From Aequitasia blattaphilus (lineage in GTDB: Bacteria > Bacillota > Clostridia > Lachnospirales > Lachnospiraceae), in the NCBI RefSeq assembly GCF_024721305.1, contig NZ_JAMXOD010000023.1, forward strand, positions 1-40,397: a stretch of 40,397 nt of DNA, in the 5' to 3' direction. The notes below the pieces were generated by a model that was not told where the DNA came from, searched no databases, and worked only from the letters and a program-made list of their open reading frames with translations. Position 1 is the stretch's first letter, and every line of letters starts with the position of its first letter. Below are positions 7,614 through 15,573 of the stretch, one piece after another. Position numbers and translations under genes: made by a program.

Positions 7614-8519
7614 ATGCAATTATATAAAATAACCACAGATGATACCCTAAGAGAAACGGTACAACACGGAAGCAATGACTTTCATTTCGCTTATTATGTA
7701 GATGATATTTGGAAATACGATTTTCACTATATCGATTGGCATTGGCATCACGAACTTGAATTCGTAACTGCTGCCAAGGGCTCAGTGATTTGTCTGATCG
7801 ACACAGAAGAAGTGATTTTAGAAGAAGGCAACAGCCTTCTTATTAATAGTGGTGTCATGCATCGTTTTGAAACAAAAGATGGAGCAATCATGCCCAACAT
7901 TGTTTTTTATCCCAGTCTTATCGCCCCGGAAGGAAGCCTTATCTATGAGAAGTACATTCTCCCATTTATAGAGTCTGACTTCACTTATCAAATGTTTACA
8001 CCTGCTGTTTCTTGGCAGAATCAAGTCCTTCGGATTCTTTGTTCCCTCTATAAATATTTAGATGGCTCAAATATCTCTGAGCTCTACATTCTTCAACAGC
8101 TTGCACAACTATGGAATGTATTAATAGAAAATATAGAAATACCTGTTCCCTCTGCAACTGAAAAAGACAGCTTTACAAAGCACTACAAGATTCAGACGAT
8201 GATTCAATTTATCCATGACCACTACCAGGAAGAACTGACGCTGGCTGACATCGCTAGCTCTGCTGCCATCAGTAAAAGCAGTGCTCTGCAACTTTTTAAG
8301 AATGGAATCCATCTTTCACCAGTGAAATATCTTATCCAATACCGACTAAGTCAGGCTGCTCTATTGCTGCGCACTACAAAACAGACGATTTCTGTAATCG
8401 CCCAAAATACCGGTTTTCAAGATGTCAGCTATTTTTGTCGCAAATTTAAGAATTTTTATCAGATGCAGCCAGGAGAATATAGACAGAGCAAAGGGGATTC
8501 AGCTTACTTTTCCAATTGA
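7614..8519 (+). CDS. AraC-family regulator (cupin + HTH_18)
   Basis: A 301-aa regulator. The N-terminal cupin sensor includes IDWHWHHELEFVTAAKGSV near residues 39-57 and a second barrel segment EEGNSLLINSGVMHRFE. The C-terminal double helix-turn-helix starts near residue 195 (YQEELTLADIASSAAISKSS, then TISVIAQNTGFQDVSYFCRK), the standard AraC/XylS signature. The effector is probably a small sugar-like ligand bound by the cupin. It is divergent from the MFS gene, and the repeats between them are its likely binding sites. GAGGTG lies about 8 nt before the ATG. Confidence 0.9.
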   Translation: MQLYKITTDDTLRETVQHGSNDFHFAYYVDDIWKYDFHYIDWHWHHELEFVTAAKGSVICLIDTEEVILEEGNSLLINSGVMHRFETKDGAIMPNIVFYPSLIAPEGSLIYEKYILPFIESDFTYQMFTPAVSWQNQVLRILCSLYKYLDGSNISELYILQQLAQLWNVLIENIEIPVPSATEKDSFTKHYKIQTMIQFIHDHYQEELTLADIASSAAISKSSALQLFKNGIHLSPVKYLIQYRLSQAALLLRTTKQTISVIAQNTGFQDVSYFCRKFKNFYQMQPGEYRQSKGDSAYFSN

Positions 8520-8543
8520 TTTCTAAATTTCCATAACATTTAT

Positions 8544-9296
8544 TCAAGCTTGTTTTAATAATAGTTTTAAAAATCTCTTATCATTCATCTGCTCGTTTGT
8601 TAAATACTCTCCATCAAAAAACAGAGCATAAGTTGTAATTGGAGTCGGTGCATTTTGAGCTTCTTCTTTGCTTTGCAGATGAATCGTCTTGAATTGCACA
8701 TTTTGTTCCTTGGCAACCCCTTCTAAAACAGGAACATATTTCCCATTAAATGGACATTGGTTCGTGTAATACAAAACATATCCCATTTCTTCAATGCGAG
8801 GATGTTTTGCACACTCTTTGTATTGTGGCTGCAATGCATCTTCTGTAAATGGTAAAGACCATAATTGAATACCATTATCTGCTTCATCACATACATTAAA
8901 GCCCTTAAGTTTTAAGAATTTAGGATCCGCCAAAAACGGTTTTTTCTTTTGGGACGATAAAATACATATCCCCTTTTTCCCTTTACTTTTGCTATCTTCA
9001 ATACAAGCATTTAATAAATCTGTTGCATAACCATGTCCTTTGAAAGAACCAGAAACCCACAAACAATCAATATACATATATCCCTCTGCATCAATTGGGT
9101 TCCATGCATTTTCTACAGGTATATACTCGATAAAACACTTGCCCCGTTCTTCACTCTTCAAAAAAACCAAACCATCATCAAATCTCTCTTGTAACCATGC
9201 TTTTTTGGATGACACCTGAATATCATTGTTTTTTGAAAGCGCACAACAGATATGCTCTTTATCTATATTTTCCTTTGTCACTCTAATATACTCCAT
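8544..9296 (-). CDS. GNAT acetyltransferase with YoaP-like C-terminal domain
   Basis: A 250-aa two-domain protein. Residues about 1-145 form a GNAT fold with the acetyl-CoA loop VSGSFKGHGYATDLLNACIE (R/Q-x-x-G-x-G/A variant). The C-terminal part, from about YVLYYTNQCPFNGKYVPVLE, resembles the thioredoxin-like YoaP domain with a single Cys (NQCPF). Such proteins acetylate unknown small molecules or proteins. The start at 9296 is supported by AGGAGG 8 nt upstream; the longer open frame to 9452 overlaps the next gene and has no ribosome site. It stands at the end of a loose minus-strand run of genes. Confidence 0.8.
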   Translation of the reverse strand: MEYIRVTKENIDKEHICCALSKNNDIQVSSKKAWLQERFDDGLVFLKSEERGKCFIEYIPVENAWNPIDAEGYMYIDCLWVSGSFKGHGYATDLLNACIEDSKSKGKKGICILSSQKKKPFLADPKFLKLKGFNVCDEADNGIQLWSLPFTEDALQPQYKECAKHPRIEEMGYVLYYTNQCPFNGKYVPVLEGVAKEQNVQFKTIHLQSKEEAQNAPTPITTYALFFDGEYLTNEQMNDKRFLKLLLKQA

Positions 9297-9346
9297 CTTG
9301 AAACCTCCTATAAATTCAAACAATGTTATTACACAAATGTCATTTC

Positions 9347-9784
9347 TTAGGTATTCTCCTTCACTATGAGCAAATGGCAGAAACCGAACAGCAAAGAAAA
9401 AGCAGTCAGAAATATATGCCGAAGCAGTATCCCATTCATCAAAAACAAACATACCGGAACGATTGCAAGTCCATAAAGTGTCTCTTTTTTGCCTTTCGTT
9501 TTAGTCGTCCACAAAACAGCATATATGGTTAATAAAACAACTGTTAAACAAAACCATAGAATCATATACTTAACGGAAGAAAATCCAAACTGCCAATGAG
9601 GAACTGCCAAAGGTATAATCATAAATACCATACATCCGTATCTACCAATCTGTTCAAAAATGTTGATGAGATGGTATTTGCTGCTAAAGCTTCCTGCAAT
9701 ATTCTTTCTTACTGCAATAATATTGATTATGATCAAGCATGTAACTGCCACTCCATTTATAAAGTTAATCCAACCAAATCCCAC
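9347..9784 (-). CDS. Small integral membrane protein, unknown function
   Basis: A 145-aa protein with about five hydrophobic segments (near residues 8-25, 48-62, 72-92, 103-120 and 125-142) and short charged loops such as TTKTKGKKETLYG. I do not recognise the family. The start is GTG at 9784 with GGGAGAAG just upstream. It follows the VOC gene after 12 nt, so the two are probably co-transcribed. Membrane topology is the only firm statement. Confidence 0.6.
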   Translation of the reverse strand: MGFGWINFINGVAVTCLIIINIIAVRKNIAGSFSSKYHLINIFEQIGRYGCMVFMIIPLAVPHWQFGFSSVKYMILWFCLTVVLLTIYAVLWTTKTKGKKETLYGLAIVPVCLFLMNGILLRHIFLTAFSLLFGFCHLLIVKENT

Positions 9785-9796
9785 TTTTCTTCTCCC

Positions 9797-10264
9797 TTAA
9801 TTATCACACAAAAGCTTTTCCAGATCAGATATGGATACATCCATATGCTTCGATACCTGTTCCATTGTCATTCCAATGCATAAAAAGCGATTTATGACTG
9901 CCTTCATGTTTTCTCCCACCTCAATTATATGCCCGTCAGGGTCATAGAATTTTATCGACCGTTGTCCCCATGGTGCTTCTTTGACTCCCTCATCTAAACA
10001 AGTGATATCACTACGCTTTTCAAGTTTTTCAATAAACTCATCAAAAGCATCTTCTTCGAAATAGAGTTCCATATTATGTGACTTATTTAGAACACTTTCT
10101 TTCGGCTTATCAATCAACCAGTCAAATTCTTGTTGCAAAGATATTTCCCCAAAAGAAACGTTGATACCGTAATCTTGATAAACCTTGAACCCGAATAATT
10201 CTTGATAAAATGCCTTGGACAGATTTACGTCTTTTACTGCAATACATACACCTTTATATTTCAT
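9797..10264 (-). CDS. VOC/glyoxalase-fold protein
   Basis: A 155-aa protein with a vicinal-oxygen-chelate fold. It shows IAVKDVNLSKAFYQELFGFKV near residues 8-28, NMELYFEE near 68 and, in the second module, PWGQRSIKFYDPDGHIIEVGE near 98-118. That last block is the usual end of a glyoxalase/bleomycin-resistance domain and supplies the metal-binding Glu. About 38 extra C-terminal residues (VINRFLCIGMTMEQVSKHMD) look like a short helical DNA-binding-like appendage. The substrate is unknown. Confidence 0.8.
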   Translation of the reverse strand: MKYKGVCIAVKDVNLSKAFYQELFGFKVYQDYGINVSFGEISLQQEFDWLIDKPKESVLNKSHNMELYFEEDAFDEFIEKLEKRSDITCLDEGVKEAPWGQRSIKFYDPDGHIIEVGENMKAVINRFLCIGMTMEQVSKHMDVSISDLEKLLCDN

Positions 10265-10313
10265 ATATAAAATGCCTCCTGTAAATTTTCTTATAATAAT
10301 ATCAGAATTCTCC

Positions 10314-10763
10314 CTATTTTCGGGTTTTCCATACCGTGGCCAAAATATCTTTGAGTACCAGCATAGCGTCTAGTTCATTATAATTGTATTTCTGTCTTAA
10401 ATCATCAAGCAGAATCCCAAGTTCTTTTGCATAAAAATCTGTTTTTACTTGCTGTTGATAAGTAATAAGTACTGGGTACTTCTTTCCCCACGCTTTTGTC
10501 CAGTCAACCTTATCAGTAACTTCATCACTTGTTTTATCAATCACTTCCTGGATCTCTTGAACATCCAAATCAAAATCGATTAATTCATCTAAGGATAAAT
10601 GATACAAATTAGAGAGACGTTTTGATTGTCGGATATCCGGAAGTGTTTCTCCTAATTCCCATTTTGAAATTGTTTGTCTGCTAACACCTAATTTCTCAGA
10701 AACTTCCTCTTGTGATAGACCACTTTTCTTTCTTGCGTTGTATAAATTATTTCCAAGTTCCAT
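10314..10763 (-). CDS. XRE-family transcriptional regulator
   Basis: A 149-aa protein. Residues 5-60 are a Cro/CI helix-turn-helix (ARKKSGLSQEEVSEKLGVSR, then QTISKWELGETLPD). The remaining 90 residues are a helical domain with no motif I recognise, possibly for oligomerisation. GGAGG precedes the ATG by about 9 nt. The target is not evident; neighbours on both sides are on the same strand but separated by gaps. Confidence 0.85.
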   Translation of the reverse strand: MELGNNLYNARKKSGLSQEEVSEKLGVSRQTISKWELGETLPDIRQSKRLSNLYHLSLDELIDFDLDVQEIQEVIDKTSDEVTDKVDWTKAWGKKYPVLITYQQQVKTDFYAKELGILLDDLRQKYNYNELDAMLVLKDILATVWKTRK

Positions 10764-10793
10764 TTGCCGAACCTCCTTTTTAGTATAGGATAA

Positions 10794-10960
10794 TTATAAT
10801 TTATTATTCGAAACAATACTACCAAGGAGAAACGACAAATATGTTAGTTTTACGGGCATTTCATGGTTTTCGCCTTCAGGATTTTTCTCTACCATATGTA
10901 TATCACTGTAAAAGCACTCCACCCCAGCAGAGTCTACTTCCTTTTTTACGGTACTCACCT
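10794..10960 (-). pseudogene. Possible gene remnant between XRE and flavodoxin genes
   Basis: The minus strand holds an open frame of about 57 codons with protein-like composition (for example GVECFYSDIHMVEKNPEGE), ending in TAA at 10794. No start codon or ribosome site fits its 5' end, which begins right after an in-frame TGA. I do not recognise the family. It could be a decayed gene end, or chance. Confidence 0.25.
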
Positions 10961-10985
10961 TTGTTCCTCAATACCCTCCGCACTT

Positions 10986-11510
10986 TCATAGTTCTTGGGC
11001 ATACTGAATAAGCGGCGCTATGCTTGCCCTGTCTATAAAATGTACATTTCCACCATAGCTATCTTTAAACGCGATATCCTCATCCGTCAGCTCTGCTTCC
11101 GCTTTCTTGTCTATCGTCATTTTCTTCATCATAGCCATCATGCCGCGATGGGGGAGACTGAGCTTTCCGTAATCCATGCCACCACGCAGATGAAATACCT
11201 TTGTTTTCTCTCGCAGTCCCTCTGGTATATTCTTATGAACAATTTCAGTATAGTCTGTGGTTTCGGGGTTTGCCATACCAACGGTAAAAACAATCAGATT
11301 ATTAATCGGGTTTTTCACCACCAAATCAATGCCTAAAATACCACTGGCATAAAGACCGCCGCCATGTATCACAAGGTCATACTTCTGCAATTCAGCAGGA
11401 GTTGCCTCTTTTCTCTCTAACAGTGTCGCCCCCAACTCCTCGGCAATCCACTGAGCATATTGCTTTGTTGTGCCATAGTGAGATTTATAAGTTACAACTA
11501 TATTTTTCAT
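10986..11510 (-). CDS. Flavodoxin-domain protein (protoporphyrinogen-oxidase-like)
   Basis: A 174-aa FMN-binding protein. The N-terminus MKNIVVTYKSHYGTTKQYAQ has the phosphate-binding T/S-x-T-G/T-x-T-like loop of flavodoxins. DLVIHGGGLYASGILGIDLV and NLIVFTVGMANPE are the other FMN loops. It fits the Flavodoxin_5/HemG-like group used in redox homeostasis or heme metabolism. The start at 11510 is set by GGAG 8 nt upstream. It follows a winged-helix regulator at 11564-12094 with a short gap, probably in one transcription unit. Confidence 0.8.
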   Translation of the reverse strand: MKNIVVTYKSHYGTTKQYAQWIAEELGATLLERKEATPAELQKYDLVIHGGGLYASGILGIDLVVKNPINNLIVFTVGMANPETTDYTEIVHKNIPEGLREKTKVFHLRGGMDYGKLSLPHRGMMAMMKKMTIDKKAEAELTDEDIAFKDSYGGNVHFIDRASIAPLIQYAQEL

Positions 11511-11563
11511 GTGACTACTCCTTTCCATGTAGCAAGACATTTTCAATTGCGTTTAGGATTACA

Positions 11564-12094
11564 CTACTGCGGTGGCGTAAGAATCGTCCCCAGTGTGCGT
11601 AATTTTCTTTCTTTAGAAGGTTTATTCTCCATAATCTTCGCAGCAATCTCATCCATCTGACGGATTGCCTCTTCCAACTCTTCATCTGAAATATAAATCG
11701 GTACAGCGTTGAAAAAGCTGATGTCACCTTTAATATCAATGTCGCTTTTTTTACAATAGTCCCCAAAAAGTTTAGTCAATCCTGAAATGTACTGCATGAA
11801 TAGAGCCATATATGCTTCCCCTGAATTATCATCAACAATACTTGCTATACCTGCTTTAAAATCAATGGCAAGGGCATATGTACGCTCTATCGTTCCTCGA
11901 ACCGGAGTCTCTTTAACCGTTTTTATTACCCCCTCTGTCAACATCCGCTTAATATAGCGATACAGCGTCGTTTGTGGTATATCTGGATGCAGCTGCGCTA
12001 GTTGCTTTGCTGTCATTTCCTTCCCACCACTTAAATTCATGTAAATTTTCCCCATAATAGGATTCATCAGACAATCTATAAATTTATTATCCAT
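11564..12094 (-). CDS. Winged-helix (ArsR/PadR-like) regulator, copy 1
   Basis: A 176-aa regulator with an N-terminal winged helix (EMTAKQLAQLHPDIPQTTLY, then KRMLTEGVIKTVKE and a basic wing RGTIERTYAL). A C-terminal ligand/dimer domain ends in GTILTPP. It is a clear paralogue of the protein at 14085-14627: both start MDNKFIDCLMNPIM/MNQKLIDCFMNPVM and keep DIxxTLYR, PVRGTIE and SGEAYM. The ATG at 12094 is preferred over GTG at 12097 for ribosome-site spacing. It probably controls the flavodoxin gene downstream and itself. The C-terminal family is often annotated as 'helix-turn-helix domain-containing protein' with no ligand known. Confidence 0.8.
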   Translation of the reverse strand: MDNKFIDCLMNPIMGKIYMNLSGGKEMTAKQLAQLHPDIPQTTLYRYIKRMLTEGVIKTVKETPVRGTIERTYALAIDFKAGIASIVDDNSGEAYMALFMQYISGLTKLFGDYCKKSDIDIKGDISFFNAVPIYISDEELEEAIRQMDEIAAKIMENKPSKERKLRTLGTILTPPQ

Positions 12095-12231
12095 CACCGC
12101 TTCTCCTTTTCCATATAGGTAATATTACCATTTTGGAAACGATAGTGCAAGAATAATTTATCTGCTAAGCAAATATTTATGCTAATGCTCTCTTCATTTT
12201 TTTTCATTGGTGTACGTATATTCTTGGCTAT

Positions 12232-12245
12232 CCATGTATACATGG
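12232..12245. repeat. Perfect 14-bp palindrome in intergenic region
   Basis: CCATGTATACATGG is a perfect palindrome in the roughly 200-bp gap upstream of the copy-1 winged-helix gene. It could be that regulator's operator, though no second copy was found near copy 2. The rest of the gap holds nothing I can name. Confidence 0.3.
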
Positions 12246-12296
12246 TATAAGTATTTTTTTCTCTCTCAATCTGGAATTTATCTGTTTCTACTCAGC

Positions 12297-12758
12297 CTAC
12301 AGTTTTATTTTATTAATATCCTCTGTAATAATCCAGTCGTCCATATTACTTTCTCTGTTATACTTAAATGATTCAATTTCTTCCAATTGAGATATTTCAT
12401 AGACAGCTAAAAATTTCTTTCCTGCCCACCTCTTATATTGGTCTTTTGACAGATTTAATTCTTTTTCATACTTTTCTACAAAAGCAATAGATTCATCGGG
12501 TGACATTTTTTCACTTTCAACTACTTTGGAGATAATTCCTCTATGAGTAACAATCATGTCACCACCCGTTTCAACAAAATATATTTCATCATTTACTTTT
12601 GCTCTGCCGCCTAAAGGACATTTTCTACCTGCTGCGCCTCTAATAATCATTGTTTTTTCATTATGAAGTAGCTTTTCTAACTCTTTTGCCTTTGCATTTA
12701 GATATACCAAGTGTTGGGCAATTCCTTCTTTTTCCTGATACCATTCCGCTTTAGCCAT
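12297..12758 (-). CDS. Hypothetical protein, possible ASCH/PUA-like fold
   Basis: A 153-aa soluble protein. The middle section GGRAKVNDEIYFVETGGDMI followed by VTHRGIISKVVESEKMSPDE, and the later AGKKFLAVYEISQLEEIESF, follow the pattern of ASCH/EVE-type PUA-like domains (a G-D-x-V/I-Y-F strand, a regulatory strand and a late K/F-L-x-V-Y-E strand). Such domains bind RNA or modified nucleotides. This is fold-level pattern matching with modest confidence. It lies between a CPBP protease and a regulator without obvious coupling. Confidence 0.55.
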   Translation of the reverse strand: MAKAEWYQEKEGIAQHLVYLNAKAKELEKLLHNEKTMIIRGAAGRKCPLGGRAKVNDEIYFVETGGDMIVTHRGIISKVVESEKMSPDESIAFVEKYEKELNLSKDQYKRWAGKKFLAVYEISQLEEIESFKYNRESNMDDWIITEDINKIKL

Positions 12759-12793
12759 ACTCTTTCTCCTCTACGATTTCAAATTTAATCTAC

Positions 12794-13552
12794 CTAAAAC
12801 TCTGCTTTCTGCCTAACGACGACAAGGGAAACAACAACACAGATAATTGAAGTCAAAATTGTTCTAACGATTGAAGCAGGAACAATAACTTGCATAAATG
12901 CATTTAGCAGAGCGTGATAAAACACACACAGCCAAAGACTTTTTGTGATGTGATAAATAGCTCCTAATACAAAGGCTGTTCCAAAAAGACTTATCAGGAA
13001 TAATCCAATATCTTGCGGCTGCATAATTAAAATGGAACCATCCACAACAAAAAACATTATATGCCATATTCCCCAAAGGATTGTTACCAGCATAGATGAT
13101 ATCCCAAATGAAAACTTACTTTCCAGAGCAGATCCTAATAGATACCGCCAACCAATTTCCTCTATACCACCAAATAATATTGCAGCCAAAAACAATCCCG
13201 GCAAATCAATCCAGTCCTTGCCTGCTTGCAATTGTCCTTTCAATATTCGTGTCGCAAATAGAATGAAAAGGAATCCAATAATAGCAACGTAGTATCTGAT
13301 TGGTTGTTTCACATTTAGAAATTCTTTTAGTAATGTAAAGCAGCTATCTATCCACTCATACCTCTTTGCTGTAAACGCCCCAGCTACCGCTGTAGATAAA
13401 CCACCAACCGCAAGCACAATTATGCCGTAAACACTTCCGTAAATCGGCTGCTTAAACGCATTTAGAGCTAGCATAAGAACACACATCGGAGTCATAATCC
13501 CAAAGCTAATTGTGAGATACCTCTTAATTACTTGATTCACAGATAAATTCAT
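12794..13552 (-). CDS. CPBP-family intramembrane metalloprotease
   Basis: A 252-aa polytopic membrane protein with the Abi/CAAX-protease signature: EEIGWRY (EExxxR) near residue 145, WGIWHIMFF (FxxxH-type) near 172 and FYHALLNA (HxxxN) near 222. These are the catalytic Glu and His residues of the type II CAAX-prenyl-endopeptidase/Rce1 fold. In Firmicutes such proteins are linked to bacteriocin self-immunity or peptide maturation, but here there is no adjacent precursor. Start at 13552, with AAAGGAG 5 nt upstream. Confidence 0.85.
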   Translation of the reverse strand: MNLSVNQVIKRYLTISFGIMTPMCVLMLALNAFKQPIYGSVYGIIVLAVGGLSTAVAGAFTAKRYEWIDSCFTLLKEFLNVKQPIRYYVAIIGFLFILFATRILKGQLQAGKDWIDLPGLFLAAILFGGIEEIGWRYLLGSALESKFSFGISSMLVTILWGIWHIMFFVVDGSILIMQPQDIGLFLISLFGTAFVLGAIYHITKSLWLCVFYHALLNAFMQVIVPASIVRTILTSIICVVVSLVVVRQKAEF

Positions 13553-13580
13553 TTCCTCTCCTTTGTTTCCCAATCGTCTC

Positions 13581-14062
13581 CTAGGTAAGCAAAAATCCTC
13601 TAACCACCTTATAATATTCTGATGGACAGGTCAGCATTGGAACGTGTCCGCATCCCTCCTTGTTAGTGATGTCAAGCTGTGTGAAAATATAATCTTATTC
13701 ACCAGCTCCGGCCGGCACTTTATAAGATTTTGGATATGTACTCCACCATTGGAATGCCCGATTGCATCACAAGATTTCACACCTTCCTCTTTAAGAATTG
13801 CTGCAAGACCAATACCTGATAGTGAAAAAGATGGCAATGGCGGTACGGATAATGCAATTACCTGATATTCATCTTTAAATTGCTCTATTAAAGGTAATGC
13901 CAAATAATGCCCGACTACATTAGATAACAAAGCCAGCATTACCTTATTTCCACTTCCGCTTACCGAATAGCGCCATGTTTCCTCTCCAATTTTCAATTCT
14001 TTAATGGTACAACTAATATCTCCATAATACTCGTTACTAATAATTTGAATATTTCCACTCAT
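13581..14062 (-). pseudogene. Alpha/beta hydrolase, internally deleted and frameshifted
   Basis: The first 143 codons encode the N-terminal half of an alpha/beta hydrolase: a beta-strand core and the nucleophile elbow CDAIGHSNGG. The frame then runs into TGA after SLTRRDADTFQC. In another frame the same DNA continues as GCGHVPMLTCPSEYYKVVRG and a few further residues to TAG at 13581. That is the typical family C-terminus with the catalytic His (GHVPM). The cap and the acid-bearing segment between Ser and His, about 100 residues, are missing. A deletion has therefore fused the two ends out of frame. It sits right after the copy-2 winged-helix regulator, presumably its former partner. Confidence 0.75.
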
Positions 14063-14084
14063 CTTCTATTCTTCTCCATAGAAT

Positions 14085-14627
14085 TCACTCATTCTTTTCT
14101 TCTGGTGGGGTAACAACCAAACCTATATTTCTAAGCCGCCTATTCTCTGCTGGCTCATTGCATGCCAATTCTGCTACCACCTCCATAATTCTTATTATCG
14201 CACTTTCTAACTCTTCATTCGATGCATAAATCGGTCTTATATTAAATGCACTAATATCCTTTCTTATGTCGATATCATCTTGTTTGCAATAATTTTGAAA
14301 AGACTTGATCAGAATAGAAGTGTACTGCATAAAAAGCATCATATATGCTTCACCTGAATTGCTTTCAACAATATCTTCAAGGCCTTTTTCAAATTCATCA
14401 GAAATCGAATATGTCTTTTCGATAGTTCCACGCACTGGCTTTTCTTTGACAACAACAATTACACCATCTTTCACCATTCGCTTTAAATGGCGGTATAATG
14501 TTGCCTGTGCAATATCTGGATGACTTTCCGCCAGCTGCCTTGCTGTCATCTCTGCATTTGCAGAGATATCCATAAACAGTCTGCACATCACCGGATTCAT
14601 AAAACAGTCAATAAGTTTTTGATTCAT
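14085..14627 (-). CDS. Winged-helix (ArsR/PadR-like) regulator, copy 2
   Basis: A 180-aa paralogue of the regulator at 11564-12094. The N-terminal winged helix reads EMTARQLAESHPDIAQATLY, then KRMVKDGVIVVVKEKPVRGT. The C-terminal domain has SGEAYMMLFMQYTSILIKSF and ends near GLVVTPPEEKN. Start at 14627 (MNQKLID), with AAAAGGAGAG upstream; the longer frame to 14681 lacks a site. It likely governed the adjacent hydrolase, which is now broken. Confidence 0.8.
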   Translation of the reverse strand: MNQKLIDCFMNPVMCRLFMDISANAEMTARQLAESHPDIAQATLYRHLKRMVKDGVIVVVKEKPVRGTIEKTYSISDEFEKGLEDIVESNSGEAYMMLFMQYTSILIKSFQNYCKQDDIDIRKDISAFNIRPIYASNEELESAIIRIMEVVAELACNEPAENRRLRNIGLVVTPPEEKNE

Positions 14628-14710
14628 AACGGCTCTCCTTTTCATTTTAATAATATTATCACATTGATAACAATGAGTCAAGGAGCTATATTTGCCACAT
14701 AAAAACAGAC

Positions 14711-14762
14711 AAAAAAGCTCCTCACCACTGGAACTTTATCCGGTGATGAGGAGTCTTTTTTT
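14711..14762. terminator. Bidirectional terminator after the SDR operon
   Basis: A 14-bp stem (CTCCTCACCACTGG, 14718-14731, with CCGGTGATGAGGAG, 14740-14753; a few mismatches) has T runs on both flanks: A6 before it for the minus strand and T7 after it for the plus strand. It ends the minus-strand sugar operon. Confidence 0.85.
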
Positions 14763-14775
14763 AACTATTCTTTTA

Positions 14776-15561
14776 CTAAAGGGTAGTCGTGAATCCCCCA
14801 TCAATACTGATACTCCAACCATTTACATAATCTGAGGCCTTACTTGCCAGATACACTACCGTTCCCATTAAGTCTTCCATCTCTCCCCAACGCCCTGTCG
14901 GAATTCTATTCGTGATTTTGTCATAAAAGGTCGTGTCCTTCCGAAGTTCAGCATTCACTTCGGTCGCTAAAAATCCAGGTGAAATGGCATTCGTTTGAAT
15001 ATTGTATTCACCAAGCTCATTGGCAAACACTCTTGTCAAGCCGATAATTCCATGCTTTGCTACCGTATACGGTGGGCAGTGTTTATCTGCCGTATAAGAT
15101 AGCGCTGAACCAATATTGATGATTTTGCCATTACCTTGCTCCTTCATTACTTTTGCCACGGCATGGGATAGAAAGTACACAGCATTTAAATCTAAATTAA
15201 TACACATGTCCCAATATTTATCCGGGTAATCATCAAAGGAGGCAAAAGCGCTAGCTCCCGCATTGTTTACCAAAATATCAATTCGTCCGAATTGTTCCAG
15301 ACAGCTTTCCACAATTCGCTCAATATATGACTTGTCAGTTAGATCTCCTTGTAAAAAAGCGATACGTCTTCCCTCGGCCTCTACCGCACTTCTTATTTCG
15401 TTAGTATCTTCCGTAAAATGTGGCACAAAGATATCTGCTCCCGCTTTTGCAAAGGCGACTGCATATGCCATTCCCAAGCCTTGATTAGCACCGGTAACAA
15501 TAGCCACCTTCCCTTTAAGACTAAAGAAATCCAGAGAAAATTGTCCAAATTCGTTTGCCAT
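14776..15561 (-). CDS. SDR-family oxidoreductase (gluconate-5-dehydrogenase/KduD-like)
   Basis: A 261-aa classical short-chain dehydrogenase. It has the TGANQGLG cofactor loop (TGxxxGxG) near residue 23, NNAG near 93, catalytic Ser in NIGSALSYTA near 148 and YTVAK (YxxxK) near 160. The spacing and the C-terminal ISIDGGFTTTL resemble gluconate 5-dehydrogenase and 2-deoxy-D-gluconate 3-dehydrogenase. It should interconvert a sugar acid or polyol and its keto form with NAD(P)H. It is the last gene of a five-gene operon and follows the transketolase pair after 12 nt. Confidence 0.85.
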   Translation of the reverse strand: MANEFGQFSLDFFSLKGKVAIVTGANQGLGMAYAVAFAKAGADIFVPHFTEDTNEIRSAVEAEGRRIAFLQGDLTDKSYIERIVESCLEQFGRIDILVNNAGASAFASFDDYPDKYWDMCINLDLNAVYFLSHAVAKVMKEQGNGKIINIGSALSYTADKHCPPYTVAKHGIIGLTRVFANELGEYNIQTNAISPGFLATEVNAELRKDTTFYDKITNRIPTGRWGEMEDLMGTVVYLASKASDYVNGWSISIDGGFTTTL

Positions 15562-15573
15562 TCTAATATCCTC

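Noticed and set aside
9297-9452. Longer start for the GNAT/YoaP protein
   Set aside because: The extra 52 codons overlap the next gene in another frame and lie upstream of a perfect AGGAGG site.
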